A stretch of DNA of 64,000 nt from Pseudoalteromonas luteoviolacea NCIMB 1942 (lineage in GTDB: Bacteria > Pseudomonadota > Gammaproteobacteria > Enterobacterales > Alteromonadaceae). The notes beneath the pieces are model-generated. The model did no database searches. It was not told where the DNA came from and saw nothing but the letters and a program-made list of their open reading frames with translations. The position numbers and the translations under genes are program-made. Below, in pieces: positions 26,878 through 36,337 of the stretch. The stretch lies in the NCBI RefSeq assembly GCF_001625595.1, contig NZ_AUXT01000046.1, forward strand, positions 1 to 64,000. Direction: 5' to 3'. How positions within the stretch are numbered: the stretch's first letter is position 1; each line of letters begins with the position of its first letter.

Positions 26878-27296
26878 GTTCGCCACATGCCACACGAAAA
26901 ACGTCAAAAAGCTATAAAGTGATTTCGGTTTGTTTATGGATTTCGTTGCTGTTTTCGTTGATAACGTTTGTCCTGTATGTTTCTGACTCAAGCAACTTTG
27001 ACCATGTTTTTAGTTTTGTAAAATCGGGCTATATGTTCTTTTTTGTGGCGCTATATAGCTACATCACTTGGCAGTGGGTAAAGACGCCTAACGCTATTGT
27101 TAAGCCGCTGTTTTGGATAAGCCTATTAGAAATAGTGACATTGCAGTGGGAGCAGTGGAACATTGGCTTGAATCCATTTTCAGTAATTGGTGTTGCGTTC
27201 GCCTTTGAGCAAGTTTTAGTTTCGGTGAATATTATTGCTATCGCACTGCTAGGGTTTACATGGCGCTATAAACAAAAATTGGCTATTGCAGAGTAA
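26874..27296 (+). CDS. Small four-helix membrane protein, unknown
   Basis: This 140-residue protein has hydrophobic segments near residues 20-42, 52-70, 80-95 and 105-130. It overlaps the acetyltransferase stop (ATGA), so the two are translationally coupled. A GNAT gene follows 10 bases later. The family was not recognised. Confidence 0.75.
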   Translation: MSSPHATRKTSKSYKVISVCLWISLLFSLITFVLYVSDSSNFDHVFSFVKSGYMFFFVALYSYITWQWVKTPNAIVKPLFWISLLEIVTLQWEQWNIGLNPFSVIGVAFAFEQVLVSVNIIAIALLGFTWRYKQKLAIAE

Positions 27297-27306
27297 AGGG
27301 GTATCT

Positions 27307-27756
27307 ATGGAACAGTTAAGCACCATTAGCTTGCAACCAGTGACAAAGCAAAACTATGAGGCCATTTGCGACCTTGATGTTAGTAAAATACAGCAGGATT
27401 TTGTGGCGTGTAATATGTGGTCGCTGGTTGAGTCGCATTACAACGACCATTATCAGACTCGCGGAATTTACGCCAATGAAGAGCCTGTTGGATTTTTTAT
27501 GTGGGTACCAGAGTCTAAAAATATGGTTTCAATTTGGCGATTTATGGTGGATGAAAAGTTTCAAAATAGAGGGATAGGGCGTAAAGCACTAAAACTTGCC
27601 ATTGATGAAATTAAGCACAGCTATTCCATCGAATTCATCGAGATATGCTACGACCCTAAGAACGTGACCGCAAAGTCGTTTTACGCAAGCTTTGGTTTTG
27701 TTGAATATGGCTTTGATGAGGAAGAAGGAGAAGTTCTGGCTAAACTCGTGCTGTAG
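27307..27756 (+). CDS. GNAT acetyltransferase, BltD-like
   Basis: This 149-residue protein has a GNAT core: YANEEPVGFFMWVPE, then the CoA-binding WRFMVDEKFQNRGIGRKALKLA (Q/RxxGxG/A as RGIGRK) and IEICYDPKNVTAKSFYASFGF. It resembles polyamine N-acetyltransferases. AAAGGGG precedes ATG 27307. It is the last gene of the kptA-acetyltransferase-membrane protein run. Confidence 0.87.
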   Translation: MEQLSTISLQPVTKQNYEAICDLDVSKIQQDFVACNMWSLVESHYNDHYQTRGIYANEEPVGFFMWVPESKNMVSIWRFMVDEKFQNRGIGRKALKLAIDEIKHSYSIEFIEICYDPKNVTAKSFYASFGFVEYGFDEEEGEVLAKLVL

Positions 27757-28041
27757 CGAATAAGAAAATTTAATACAAACCTTAAAATATGGGAATGACG
27801 GCGGCAGCTCAATGTTAGCCGTTGTTCCTTTAATTATGCACACCTGTCTCAGCTTTTTATTAGATAATTGAATTGTATATGTATTTTTGTTTGCTATGGG
27901 CGAATTAAGTATTACATAATTTGTTACACTATAACGTTTAACCCTATTTTTTGTAGTGTGGGCGATTATTTACACACACGTATCATATGTTAGGTTAGTG
28001 TTTCCCGTTGGGATGCAAATAAAAAAATATTTGGTGTGAAA

Positions 28042-31000
28042 ATGAAAACTCTCCTCAAAACAGCCATCGCAGTATCAATTGCTTTGGTTACTTCTCAAGC
28101 ACTGGCTAGTGGATCAGAAGAAGAAAAATCAATCTTTAGTAGTCAAACTTTTGAAGCGATGAAGCTTCGTAATATCGGGCCTGCCTACATGTCAGGGCGT
28201 ATCGCTGATATTGAAGTCGATCAAAAGAACCCATCGACTTGGTATACTGCTGTAGGCTCCGGTGGTGTCTGGAAAACAGTCAATGCTGGCACAACTTGGA
28301 CACCTATTTTTGATAAACAAGCCGTTTATTCAACGGGTGATGTCACGATCGATCCGAGTAACTCAAATATTATTTGGGTTGGCACCGGTGAAAACAATGG
28401 TGGCCGCCATATCAGTTTTGGTGATGGCGTCTATAAGTCAGTGGATGGTGGTAAGACATGGAAAAATATGGGATTAAAAGAGTCAGAGCGTATTTCTGAT
28501 ATTGTTGTACACCCAACTGATTCTAATACTGTATGGGTCTCGGCACAAGGCCCGCTTTGGAGCAGTGGTGGTGAACGTGGTTTGTATAAAACGACCGATG
28601 GCGGCCAAACTTGGAAACAAGTGCTTAAACCTCAAGATGAGTGGACGGGTGTAACCTCGTTGCTGATTGACCCGCGAAACCCCAAAAAACTGTATGCAGC
28701 AACTTGGTCTCGTCAACGAACCGTCGCGACGTATGTTGGAACGGGCCCAGGAGCAGGAATTCATACCTCGGATGATGGTGGTGAGACTTGGACTGAACTC
28801 AAAACAGGACTACCAAAAGGCAATATGGGTAAAATTGGTATGGCAATCTCACCAATCAACCCAGATATTATTTATGCAACGATTGAGACCGATAACCGCA
28901 AAGGTGGTTTCTATCGTTCAGAAAACCGCGGTGCGAGTTGGACAAGAATGTCTGATGAAGTTGGCGGCGGTACGGGCCCTCACTACTACCAAGAAATTTT
29001 TGCAGATCTTCATCAGCTAGACCGTGTTTATATTGCCAGTAATTACAGTAAAGTGTCTGATGACGGCGGTAAGACTTGGACACCTATCAACACAAAACGA
29101 AAGCACGTAGATGACCATGCATTTGCGTTCCATCCAACAGACCCTGATTTTGTACTGATTGGCTCAGATGGTGGGATCTATATGTCTCACGATCGTATGG
29201 CAAATTGGCGTTTTATGGCGAACTTGCCGTTGACGCAATTTTATAAAGTTGCGCCTGATGACGCTAAACCGTTTTATACGGTTTATGCCGGTGCGCAAGA
29301 TAACTCGACACAAGGTGGGCCTTCTCGTACTCGCCGTGCAGAGGGGATCAAAAATAAAGATTGGTTCTTAACATTAGGGGGAGATGGACACCAACCAGCT
29401 GTTGAGCCAGGTAACCCCAATATTATGTATTCGCAGTGGCAACAAGGTAATTTGACCCGTCATGACCTGAAAACCAGAGAAGGTGTATATATCAAGCCAC
29501 AGCCTCGTCCAGGAGAGCCAGCAGAGCGATTTAATTGGGATGCGCCAATCAATGTCTCTACACATGATCCAAAAAGACTTTATTTCGCTTCACAGCGAGT
29601 ATGGCGCTCTGATGATAGAGGTGATAGTTGGACTCCAATTTCTGATGATTTAACCAAAAATGAAAATCGTATGCATATGCCTGTCATGGGCAGAACTTGG
29701 TCTGTGGAAGCCGGTTGGGACATTTATGCAATGTCTGAGTACCATACTATTGCGAATTTCACCGAAAGCCCCATAGACGACAAAGTTTTGTGGGCAGGGA
29801 CCGACGATGGCCTTATCCAAGTAACGAAAGATGGCGGCAAAAACTGGAATAAGATTGACTTAAATACCATTGAAGGTATTCCTGCAATGGCTTACGTTAA
29901 CGATATTCGCGCAGATTTGTTTGACCCGAATACGGTATATGTCGCACTAGATAACCATAAATATGGTGACTTCAAACCTTACTTAATCAAATCTACTGAT
30001 TTAGGTAAAACTTGGCAGTCTCTTGCTGATGATCTGCCAGAAAAGCATTTAGTGTGGCGAATTGTACAGGATCATGTGAACAAGGACTTGATGTTTATTG
30101 GTACTGAATTTGGTATTTTCTTTACAGTTGACGGCGGTAAGAAGTGGGTTGAACTAAATGGCGGTATTCCTACAATTTCTACGCGTGATGTAAAGATTCA
30201 ACGTAGAGAAAATGACTTAGTTGCGGGCACTTTTGGACGCGGTATCTACATTCTTGATGACTATGCACCACTAAGACAATTGACAGAAAAGTCGATGGAG
30301 CAAGAAGCCATGCTGTTTGCGCCTAGCCGTCCTGTGAAATGGTTCAGCTTAGATGGTAACCATACCGATACCGATGGAGATGATCGCTTTGCAGCTAAGA
30401 ATCCAGAGCATGGCGCAACGTTAACTTATTTCTTAAAAGACAGCTTATTGACTGCTAAAGGCCAGCGCCAAAAAGCTGAAAAAGAGATGGTTAAAAATGA
30501 AAGCTACCCGCTATATCCTGCATGGGGCAAAGTCGAAAAAGAAAACCAAGAGCCGAAGCCAACAGTGTATCTTGAAATAACGGATGACAAAGGTGAATTT
30601 GTAAATCGTGTTTCAGGTAAAGCTAGTAAAGGACTTCATCGTATAACTTGGGATATGACATACGCTACTGGAAAAGCGGTGACGGGTGTTGAAGAGTCAG
30701 GCTGGAACCCATTTGGTGACGGACTAATGGCGATTCCGGGCACCTACTCAGCGACGCTTTATAAACGTGTTGGAAGTAGAGTGTCACAACTAGCTGAGCC
30801 TGTAGAATTTGAATTGAAGCCTATTACTGGTAATTCGCTGCAAACTGCATCGGCTAAGAAAGTACTTGAGTTCGGTAAGAAAATCGCGAATGCACAAAGA
30901 CGTGCAAGTGCTGTAAATGCGGTAATTGTTGAACTTAACAAGTCAATGAAAACACTTCGAACGGCAATTGATCGTACACCGGGTGACATTGCGGCATTAG

Positions 31001-31314
31001 AGGCAAATTACGCAGAGATCCAAGCTGAGATCAACGCAATAAACTTTGAACTCAATGGACTTAAGTCACGTGACCGTATGGGCACGAAACCTGCCAACAT
31101 CTCTAGTAGACTGTTTTACGCAATGACAGCAGCTTGGTCGACATATGGTCCGACGCAGCAGCATCAAGACCAGTTTGACTATGCGAGCAAGCGTCTTGAA
31201 AGCGTAAGTGAGCGAGTGAAGTCTCTGCAACAAAACGAAGTTCCTCAGCTTCAAAAGTCAGTCATTGATGCTGGTGGACCTTGGTCTGTTGGCGCACCAT
31301 TAATGACTAATTAA
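28042..31314 (+). CDS. Large secreted BNR/sortilin-type beta-propeller protein
   Basis: This 1090-residue protein has a signal peptide (KTLLKTAIAVSIALVTSQALAS) and repeated propeller blades carrying SxDxGxxW (Asp-box) motifs such as SVDGGKTWKNM, TTDGGQTWKQV, SDDGGETWTEL, SDDGGKTWTPI, SDDRGDSWTPI and TKDGGKNWNKI. It matches the VPS10/sortilin-like WD40/YVTN/BNR group common in marine bacteria. Residues about 860-1090 are helical (ASKKVLEFGKKIANAQRRAS-like) with a coiled-coil look. GGTGTG precedes ATG 28042. It acts in the periplasm or on the surface; some relatives are annotated as glycosyl hydrolases without proof. Confidence 0.9.
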   Translation: MKTLLKTAIAVSIALVTSQALASGSEEEKSIFSSQTFEAMKLRNIGPAYMSGRIADIEVDQKNPSTWYTAVGSGGVWKTVNAGTTWTPIFDKQAVYSTGDVTIDPSNSNIIWVGTGENNGGRHISFGDGVYKSVDGGKTWKNMGLKESERISDIVVHPTDSNTVWVSAQGPLWSSGGERGLYKTTDGGQTWKQVLKPQDEWTGVTSLLIDPRNPKKLYAATWSRQRTVATYVGTGPGAGIHTSDDGGETWTELKTGLPKGNMGKIGMAISPINPDIIYATIETDNRKGGFYRSENRGASWTRMSDEVGGGTGPHYYQEIFADLHQLDRVYIASNYSKVSDDGGKTWTPINTKRKHVDDHAFAFHPTDPDFVLIGSDGGIYMSHDRMANWRFMANLPLTQFYKVAPDDAKPFYTVYAGAQDNSTQGGPSRTRRAEGIKNKDWFLTLGGDGHQPAVEPGNPNIMYSQWQQGNLTRHDLKTREGVYIKPQPRPGEPAERFNWDAPINVSTHDPKRLYFASQRVWRSDDRGDSWTPISDDLTKNENRMHMPVMGRTWSVEAGWDIYAMSEYHTIANFTESPIDDKVLWAGTDDGLIQVTKDGGKNWNKIDLNTIEGIPAMAYVNDIRADLFDPNTVYVALDNHKYGDFKPYLIKSTDLGKTWQSLADDLPEKHLVWRIVQDHVNKDLMFIGTEFGIFFTVDGGKKWVELNGGIPTISTRDVKIQRRENDLVAGTFGRGIYILDDYAPLRQLTEKSMEQEAMLFAPSRPVKWFSLDGNHTDTDGDDRFAAKNPEHGATLTYFLKDSLLTAKGQRQKAEKEMVKNESYPLYPAWGKVEKENQEPKPTVYLEITDDKGEFVNRVSGKASKGLHRITWDMTYATGKAVTGVEESGWNPFGDGLMAIPGTYSATLYKRVGSRVSQLAEPVEFELKPITGNSLQTASAKKVLEFGKKIANAQRRASAVNAVIVELNKSMKTLRTAIDRTPGDIAALEANYAEIQAEINAINFELNGLKSRDRMGTKPANISSRLFYAMTAAWSTYGPTQQHQDQFDYASKRLESVSERVKSLQQNEVPQLQKSVIDAGGPWSVGAPLMTN

Positions 31315-31326
31315 ACTGAGCGTTAG

Positions 31327-31357
31327 GCGGTGCTTGGTTTTCAAGCACCGCTTTATT
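31327..31357 (+). terminator. Rho-independent terminator after the propeller gene
   Basis: GCGGTGCTTG and CAAGCACCGC pair perfectly over ten bases around GTTTT, followed by TTTATTT. Confidence 0.9.
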
Positions 31358-31501
31358 TCAGACTAGTCTAATCTTTAATATGTCACTTATAAAAGGAAGT
31401 GGGTGAACCTGAGTCAATGAGTGACATCTTTGCTTTGAGTTGATTAGTTACAAAGGCGTAGCTTTTGTGACTATCCAGTGGCAAATTTAGTAGTAGGTAT
31501 A

Positions 31502-32023
31502 ATGAGTTTTAAAAGAACGAATAGAAACATTCATAAGTGGGCAAGTATCGTTATCGCGTTGCCGTTACTGGTAATTCTGGTTACTGGAATTTTGCTGCTG
31601 GTCAAAAAAGAATTCGATTTTATCCAGCCTCCCTCAGCCAAAGGGCAAACCTCACAGCCAATCATTACGTTTGAGCAAATTTTAGCCGTGGCTCAGTCAG
31701 TTGAATCTGCCAAAATATCGAGTTGGGACGACATCAAAAGGTTGGATGTAAGACCTGCAAAAGGGATCACTAAAATTCGCAGTCATAATAGTATCGAAAT
31801 TCAAATCGATAGCCATACAGGACAAGTACTTCAAGTTGCCAAGCGCAACTATGAATTCATCGAAAGCCTGCATGACGGCACTTTTTTTGAGAAAAACGCA
31901 AATCTTTGGTTGATGTTACCAGTCTCTTTTATTCTACTTTTTATGATAGTGACGGGGTTTGTTATGTTTGTTCAACCTTTTAGAACCAAGAAAAAGAATC
32001 GACTCAGGTTGAGGCGTAAATAG
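31502..32023 (+). CDS. PepSY-associated membrane protein
   Basis: This 173-residue protein has the two-helix layout of small PepSY_TM proteins: helix 1 after NIHKWASIVIALPLLVILVTG, a periplasmic PepSY-like domain (ITFEQILAVAQSVE, IEIQIDSHTGQVLQVAKRNYE), IESLHDGTFF, and helix 2 (LWLMLPVSFILLFMIVTGFVMF). The basic tail KKKNRLRLRRK is cytoplasmic. Family members accompany iron reductases and siderophore uptake, although no such genes are adjacent here. ATG 31502 matches the family start better than the upstream in-frame GTG/ATG. Confidence 0.85.
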   Translation: MSFKRTNRNIHKWASIVIALPLLVILVTGILLLVKKEFDFIQPPSAKGQTSQPIITFEQILAVAQSVESAKISSWDDIKRLDVRPAKGITKIRSHNSIEIQIDSHTGQVLQVAKRNYEFIESLHDGTFFEKNANLWLMLPVSFILLFMIVTGFVMFVQPFRTKKKNRLRLRRK

Positions 32024-32104
32024 AGCTTGGGTTTGCCTCAGCCTTGGTTGATGCGTGTCACCGATTGCTTTATGTATTTATTTCTTGTGATAAGTTCGCA
32101 CATA

Positions 32105-32127
32105 GGGCTAACGTGATGCTAGCCCTC
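32105..32127. terminator. Hairpin between PepSY and DUF6058 genes
   Basis: AGGGCTA and TAGCCCT form a seven-pair stem around a nine-base loop in the gap between convergent genes. No clear T run follows. Confidence 0.4.
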
Positions 32128-32268
32128 AATTAGGTGCTTTATTGCGAAATAGAAGTAGGTACATGATACAGCATTACTTTTTAGGTATCGTAAAAGTATT
32201 GCTAAAGGTCTCCTGAGCTTGCTAAGAAGGTCTCTTTGACAGTTATAAATATTTGCTGTGTGTTTGTT

Positions 32269-32904
32269 TCAAGGCAGTGGTTGAATTCGGGAATCAATTA
32301 CTTCAGCCAATTGGTGAAATTGCGACTGACCTCTTTCATGAGGGGCGAATTTAGGGCTGCAAGAAGCCAGTATATTCATCGCTGAGATTAATTGTTTTTC
32401 TTCTTTATCGTTTAGTTTTTGCTGTGCAAGCAACTTATTTATATAGTCTATTGTGATTTCTTTTTTGGTAATATCTTCTGGCATGCCAGTACGGGTGCAG
32501 AGCCCATAGGTGCCTTCCAAAAAGTGTTGCCACTGTATTTCTATAAACTTTGCTTGCTCTTTCGTGCCGTTTTTATAATTTGACGATATGCCTTTATTAG
32601 ATAACGCCTGCATGGTTTGTTGCATGCGAGTGTTAAAGCAATGAAAGGCGTCTTCGTGTTTTTTGTTGAGCTTCACCTTATTTAACCACTGCTTATATGT
32701 TTTAGGATAAAAATGAATATTGGCGTTTTGTTCGTGGTTGCCAAAGAAAGAGCGACATCCGATATGGGCATTTAAAATGTAACTAGGTTTAGGCATAACG
32801 CCTAGCGCTTGTAGCTCGGTAAATCTCTGTTTGGTTACGTCACAATATTTAGTTAATTGCGCTTCAGAGTAAAAATGGGCGTATAGGTAATCAAGTAGTT
32901 CCAT
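32269..32904 (-). CDS. DUF6058 family natural-product-associated protein
   Basis: This 211-residue protein matches my memory of DUF6058, a family named for its presence in natural-product loci. The N-terminal half reads LLDYLYAHFYSEAQLTKYCDV, LQALGVMPKPSYILNAHI and SFFGNHEQNANIHFYPK. I chose ATG 32904 because the family start is MELLDYL, with CAAGG before it. It is 67 bases downstream of an ABM gene and probably in its operon under ArsR control. The biochemical role is unknown. Confidence 0.78.
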   Translation of the reverse strand: MELLDYLYAHFYSEAQLTKYCDVTKQRFTELQALGVMPKPSYILNAHIGCRSFFGNHEQNANIHFYPKTYKQWLNKVKLNKKHEDAFHCFNTRMQQTMQALSNKGISSNYKNGTKEQAKFIEIQWQHFLEGTYGLCTRTGMPEDITKKEITIDYINKLLAQQKLNDKEEKQLISAMNILASCSPKFAPHERGQSQFHQLAEVIDSRIQPLP

Positions 32905-32971
32905 AGTAAAGACCTTGTGAGCTGCAAACGGCAGTTGGGCACCGTTGCAGCCTGTTTTGTAGAAAAGGGAA

Positions 32972-33271
32972 TTACAGGGTGTAATCCCTGAATACGTCAG
33001 CAACGCGCAATCGGTAATCTTTGAACAATTCGGTTTTACCGATATGCTGCGCTTTTTGATGCATTATTTCATTGCGCCAGCGCATTACGGACTCCTTGTC
33101 TTGCCAAAATGATAGGGAAAGGTATTGCTCAGGGTTATTCACGCTTTGGTAGCGCTCAATGGCTATAAATCCGCGTTGTTGGACTAAAATATCTTTAAGT
33201 TCAGCTGCAATATCAAAGTATCTTGGCGCGGCATTCGGCCTGAGGGTGACTTCAAATATAACCGCTATCAT
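32972..33271 (-). CDS. ABM-domain monooxygenase-like protein
   Basis: This 99-residue protein has the ABM fold ([61 protein letters not shown]). The pattern of a Trp and His near the end of the second helix is common in heme- or quinone-related members. Its start codon overlaps the stop of the NIPSNAP gene (TAATG), so the two are coupled. It is the second gene of the ArsR-linked operon. Confidence 0.87.
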   Translation of the reverse strand: MIAVIFEVTLRPNAAPRYFDIAAELKDILVQQRGFIAIERYQSVNNPEQYLSLSFWQDKESVMRWRNEIMHQKAQHIGKTELFKDYRLRVADVFRDYTL

Positions 33272-33606
33272 TATACGTCTCCTGAATCGAACTTTAGCGT
33301 GTCAGGTACGCCTTTTAAAAAGTAGCGTTTTTCATGCAGTATAATTTGCGTTTGTTGTGCAAATTGGAAGTTTTCGACGGCGTCTTTATCGCTTTTTAGC
33401 CTCTGTCTATAGCGTTCATAGTCGGCTAGGCTATCGAATGTAATTAATCCATATGCACGTTTATTATCACCTTCATGCGGTAAGAAATAACCAATAAGGT
33501 TACCACCACACTGTGGAATGATTTTCCCCCAGTTTTTAGCATACTGCTCAAACTCTGTGTGTTTAAATGGGTTAATCTCGTATTCAATAAAACATGTAAT
33601 AGACAT
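33271..33606 (-). CDS. NIPSNAP family protein
   Basis: This 111-residue protein has the NIPSNAP dimeric ferredoxin-like fold: [62 protein letters not shown] lies at ideal distance before ATG 33606, so the longer frame to 33789 is not used. The gene is divergent from an ArsR regulator, with a perfect palindrome between them. The function of bacterial NIPSNAP proteins is not established. Confidence 0.9.
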   Translation of the reverse strand: MSITCFIEYEINPFKHTEFEQYAKNWGKIIPQCGGNLIGYFLPHEGDNKRAYGLITFDSLADYERYRQRLKSDKDAVENFQFAQQTQIILHEKRYFLKGVPDTLKFDSGDV

Positions 33607-33661
33607 AGGGATTGCCTCCTTTATTATTTTGAGGCAGTCTACCAAGCCAAAAATAGCATGC

Positions 33662-33677
33662 TTCGATGGCCATCGAA
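33662..33677. promoter_or_regulatory. Perfect 16-bp palindrome, probable ArsR operator
   Basis: TTCGATGGCCATCGAA is fully self-complementary. It lies 14 bases before the ArsR start and 55 bases before the divergent NIPSNAP start. Position and symmetry suit a homodimeric ArsR repressor controlling both directions. Confidence 0.75.
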
Positions 33678-33691
33678 CTATTGGTAAATAT

Positions 33692-34369
33692 ATGGAACCA
33701 AATATCTCAGTCGTGGCAGGGTTAATTGCAGATCCTACCCGAGCTAAAATCTTGACCGCCTTAATGGGGGGTAAAGCGTTGACCGCCACCGAGCTCGCAA
33801 TAGAAGCGGATGTGACGCCGCAAACGGCAAGCAGTCACTTATCAAAGCTGGTGGAAGGTGATTTATTGCAACTTAGAAAGCAAGGCAGGCACCGGTACTT
33901 TCAATTAAAAGGGTTAGCTGTTGCTGAATTACTGGAGCAACTTTTGGTGATGACCACAAGTGCGCAGTCTAAAGTACAAACTGGCCCCAATGATACACGG
34001 CTGCAATACGCTCGTGTATGTTATGACCACTTGGCAGGAGAGTTGGGCGTCACGCTTTATGATGCGTTAGTTGCACAAGGTATGCTAATAGATGCGGGTG
34101 AGCAAACGCAGCTCACAGAAAAGGGAAAACTATATTTCAGAGAACTGGGTGTGGATGTAGCACGACTCCAATCCAAAAAGCGTCCTGTTTGTAAATCTTG
34201 TTTGGATTGGAGTGAGCGTCGCAACCATTTAGCAGGCAGCCTTGGGCAGTGGGTCTTAGATTATATTTTTGAAAAAGGTTGGGCTCAAAGAGATTTAGAT
34301 GCGCGTTCGGTGAGCTTTTCAAAAGCGGGCCTAAAGGCGTTTAAGCGTGTGTTTTTAGTTGAACTTTAA
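33692..34369 (+). CDS. ArsR-family winged-helix regulator
   Basis: This 225-residue protein has an N-terminal ArsR winged helix: [62 protein letters not shown]-terminal extension contains [18 protein letters not shown], with two close Cys residues (CKSC) that could sense metal or thiol state. The long form of about 220 residues is known among ArsR regulators in proteobacteria. ATG 33692 is chosen because the family begins [15 protein letters not shown] sequence. It probably represses the divergent NIPSNAP-ABM-DUF6058 genes and itself. Confidence 0.9.
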   Translation: MEPNISVVAGLIADPTRAKILTALMGGKALTATELAIEADVTPQTASSHLSKLVEGDLLQLRKQGRHRYFQLKGLAVAELLEQLLVMTTSAQSKVQTGPNDTRLQYARVCYDHLAGELGVTLYDALVAQGMLIDAGEQTQLTEKGKLYFRELGVDVARLQSKKRPVCKSCLDWSERRNHLAGSLGQWVLDYIFEKGWAQRDLDARSVSFSKAGLKAFKRVFLVEL

Positions 34370-34431
34370 AGCACTTAGGGTTTTGATGTCATACATACGT
34401 CTTACATAATTGACGATTTAATGGAGATTAT

Positions 34432-35046
34432 ATGAATTACACCCCAATTGATAAGCAATCCGACTTAGATAGTCTAGATGCAGATATTTGCTGGGACGAT
34501 TCTACCTTAGTAGAGTCTTATGTTAGCCAACAATGGCCTAGCTATTTTCCTAATGCAATTGCTTCAAATGGTGGGCTAGGGTTTCATTATCACTGCCTTT
34601 ATGAAGTGTACAGTGCAGAAAAGTCTCATCTTGAAATCGTATTTATAAACGTCGAAGATCTTAACCATAGAGAATTGGTTGATATGACGCTGTCTGGCCG
34701 AGTTTTGTACAACTCGGAGGTGGTTCTAGTCAACGCCTCGGGAGCGTGTTTCTTGAAATGTGCAAAGATAATATACCGTTTTATAGATCTTGAGCATCAT
34801 GAGCAGTTTGGCTATTTTATAGAATCAGGCGTCGTGGGTACAAATGAACTTGCGTCAGATGAGGAGCTAAACTTCTATGTTTCTGACTCCAACACGCATT
34901 TGCTGTTGAGCACAATAGATCGAGAGGTTGAGGTGTTGATGAGTGATGGGAGTGGGCACTCACAACAGATAAAACTTAATGAAACGCAAATAGAAGAGCT
35001 AGCTAAGTTTACCACTCAAGCACGACTTCGCAATATTATCAAATAG
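34432..35046 (+). CDS. Hypothetical protein of 204 residues
   Basis: This soluble, acidic protein has no signal peptide or membrane segment. Visible features are a central mixed alpha/beta region (HLEIVFINVEDLNHRELV, SGRVLYNSEVVLVNASG) and a C-terminal helix. GGAG precedes the ATG. The family was not recognised. It is monocistronic, convergent with an AraC-type gene. Confidence 0.75.
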   Translation: MNYTPIDKQSDLDSLDADICWDDSTLVESYVSQQWPSYFPNAIASNGGLGFHYHCLYEVYSAEKSHLEIVFINVEDLNHRELVDMTLSGRVLYNSEVVLVNASGACFLKCAKIIYRFIDLEHHEQFGYFIESGVVGTNELASDEELNFYVSDSNTHLLLSTIDREVEVLMSDGSGHSQQIKLNETQIEELAKFTTQARLRNIIK

Positions 35047-35062
35047 TAATAATCATTTAGGT

Positions 35063-36145
35063 CTAACTCACTTGCTGCGTTATACGCCATTTGCTTGGCG
35101 TAGTCCCCAATTGCTTTTTAAATTCGTTATAAAATGAACTCTTGTTGTTAAACCCACTATCTAACGCGATTTGAGTAACACTTGCTTTGCCTGTTGTATG
35201 CTTTAGCAGCTGGCAAGCGTGCTTAACGCGATGTTCATTGAGTAAGTTATAAAAACTCGTGTGCATATGTTCATTGAGCAGCTCGGACGCTTGATGCTGT
35301 GTTAAGCTAAGTCTGGTGGCCAGTTGTCCAAGTGTAAGCTGGTTGTCTAAGAATAGTTGTTCTTTTTGTAGTAAATGGTGGAGTGTTGCTATGCAATCTT
35401 GTGCCACTGAATCGCTGAGCTGAATGGCACGTTGTTTGGCTTGTAAATCCTTCGAATTATGACCTTGAGTATCTAATTCTTCAGTGTCGATGTGTTTTAG
35501 ATGGGGCTGAAGGCTTTGATTTGATACCTGTTTAATACGATATGCAGCATAAAAAGAAAATGTCATTAAGTACAAGCAAATACTGATATTAAGGAGTGAC
35601 CATAACGGATAAGTCCAACTCGATTGGCTCAAAAATGAAATAGCAACGGAGCCGTTCAGGGCTATCAAATAAGTGATTGTAAGTATAAGTAATTTACTGC
35701 ACTTAAGGGAGTTTTCAGTGGTTCTGGTAGCAGGCCGCCAAATACAAGTTACATAGCTAAACATTAGGCCAAAGTAGATGATGTACATCAATTCAGTTTG
35801 CGTATGAAAATCCATGACTTTTACAGTTAGAAAGAATACAAACGGTGTGCAATGGAGGATAACGTCTTTCATCCTAGGAGATGTTTGACTGCAATAGAAC
35901 AAGTAAATGAATGCGCAGAATAATAAAATGCAGCAATTTGCTATTTGCGATATTAGCGGCGCGTTTATGTAAAACTTTAATTGCACATAGCTAATAAGTG
36001 GTATGAGCATCAGAGTTAGGTTAGCAAGGCTGAGGTAGTGGGCGCTTTCACTGAAGCTTCGTTCATATTTAAACATGAGACCTGCACAAAATAGGGTCAG
36101 CACACAGCAAACTAAATAAAACTCCCTTTGTAATTCAATCCACAT
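35063..36145 (-). CDS. AraC-family regulator with N-terminal membrane domain
   Basis: This 360-residue protein has about six or seven hydrophobic helices in residues 1-205, a linker, and a C-terminal AraC domain with two helix-turn-helix motifs (LTLGQLATRLSLTQHQASELLNE and VTQIALDSGFNNKSSFYNEFKK, in parts). Membrane-bound AraC regulators of this type probably sense a signal at the membrane. It is divergent from a secreted NTF2/chitin-binding protein gene, a likely target from position. Confidence 0.88.
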   Translation of the reverse strand: MWIELQREFYLVCCVLTLFCAGLMFKYERSFSESAHYLSLANLTLMLIPLISYVQLKFYINAPLISQIANCCILLFCAFIYLFYCSQTSPRMKDVILHCTPFVFFLTVKVMDFHTQTELMYIIYFGLMFSYVTCIWRPATRTTENSLKCSKLLILTITYLIALNGSVAISFLSQSSWTYPLWSLLNISICLYLMTFSFYAAYRIKQVSNQSLQPHLKHIDTEELDTQGHNSKDLQAKQRAIQLSDSVAQDCIATLHHLLQKEQLFLDNQLTLGQLATRLSLTQHQASELLNEHMHTSFYNLLNEHRVKHACQLLKHTTGKASVTQIALDSGFNNKSSFYNEFKKQLGTTPSKWRITQQVS

Positions 36146-36337
36146 AAATAAAGTTACTCTTAGCTAGTTTTATTCGAATTAACTAATCACGATGTCGATT
36201 TAGCTAAATGGACACTTACTAATTAGTTGATTGATATCGATATTAATTCAAAAAATCCTCTTTTATCAAGGTGGAATATTTTTACCCAAGTTGTTAGGAG
36301 ACTGGAAACACGATAACAACAAGGACCAGGAGTCATT

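Noticed and set aside
23721..27756. A chromosomal integron cassette array
   Set aside because: Small mixed genes are typical of cassettes, but no repeated attC-like inverted sites with GTTRRRY cores were seen between them.
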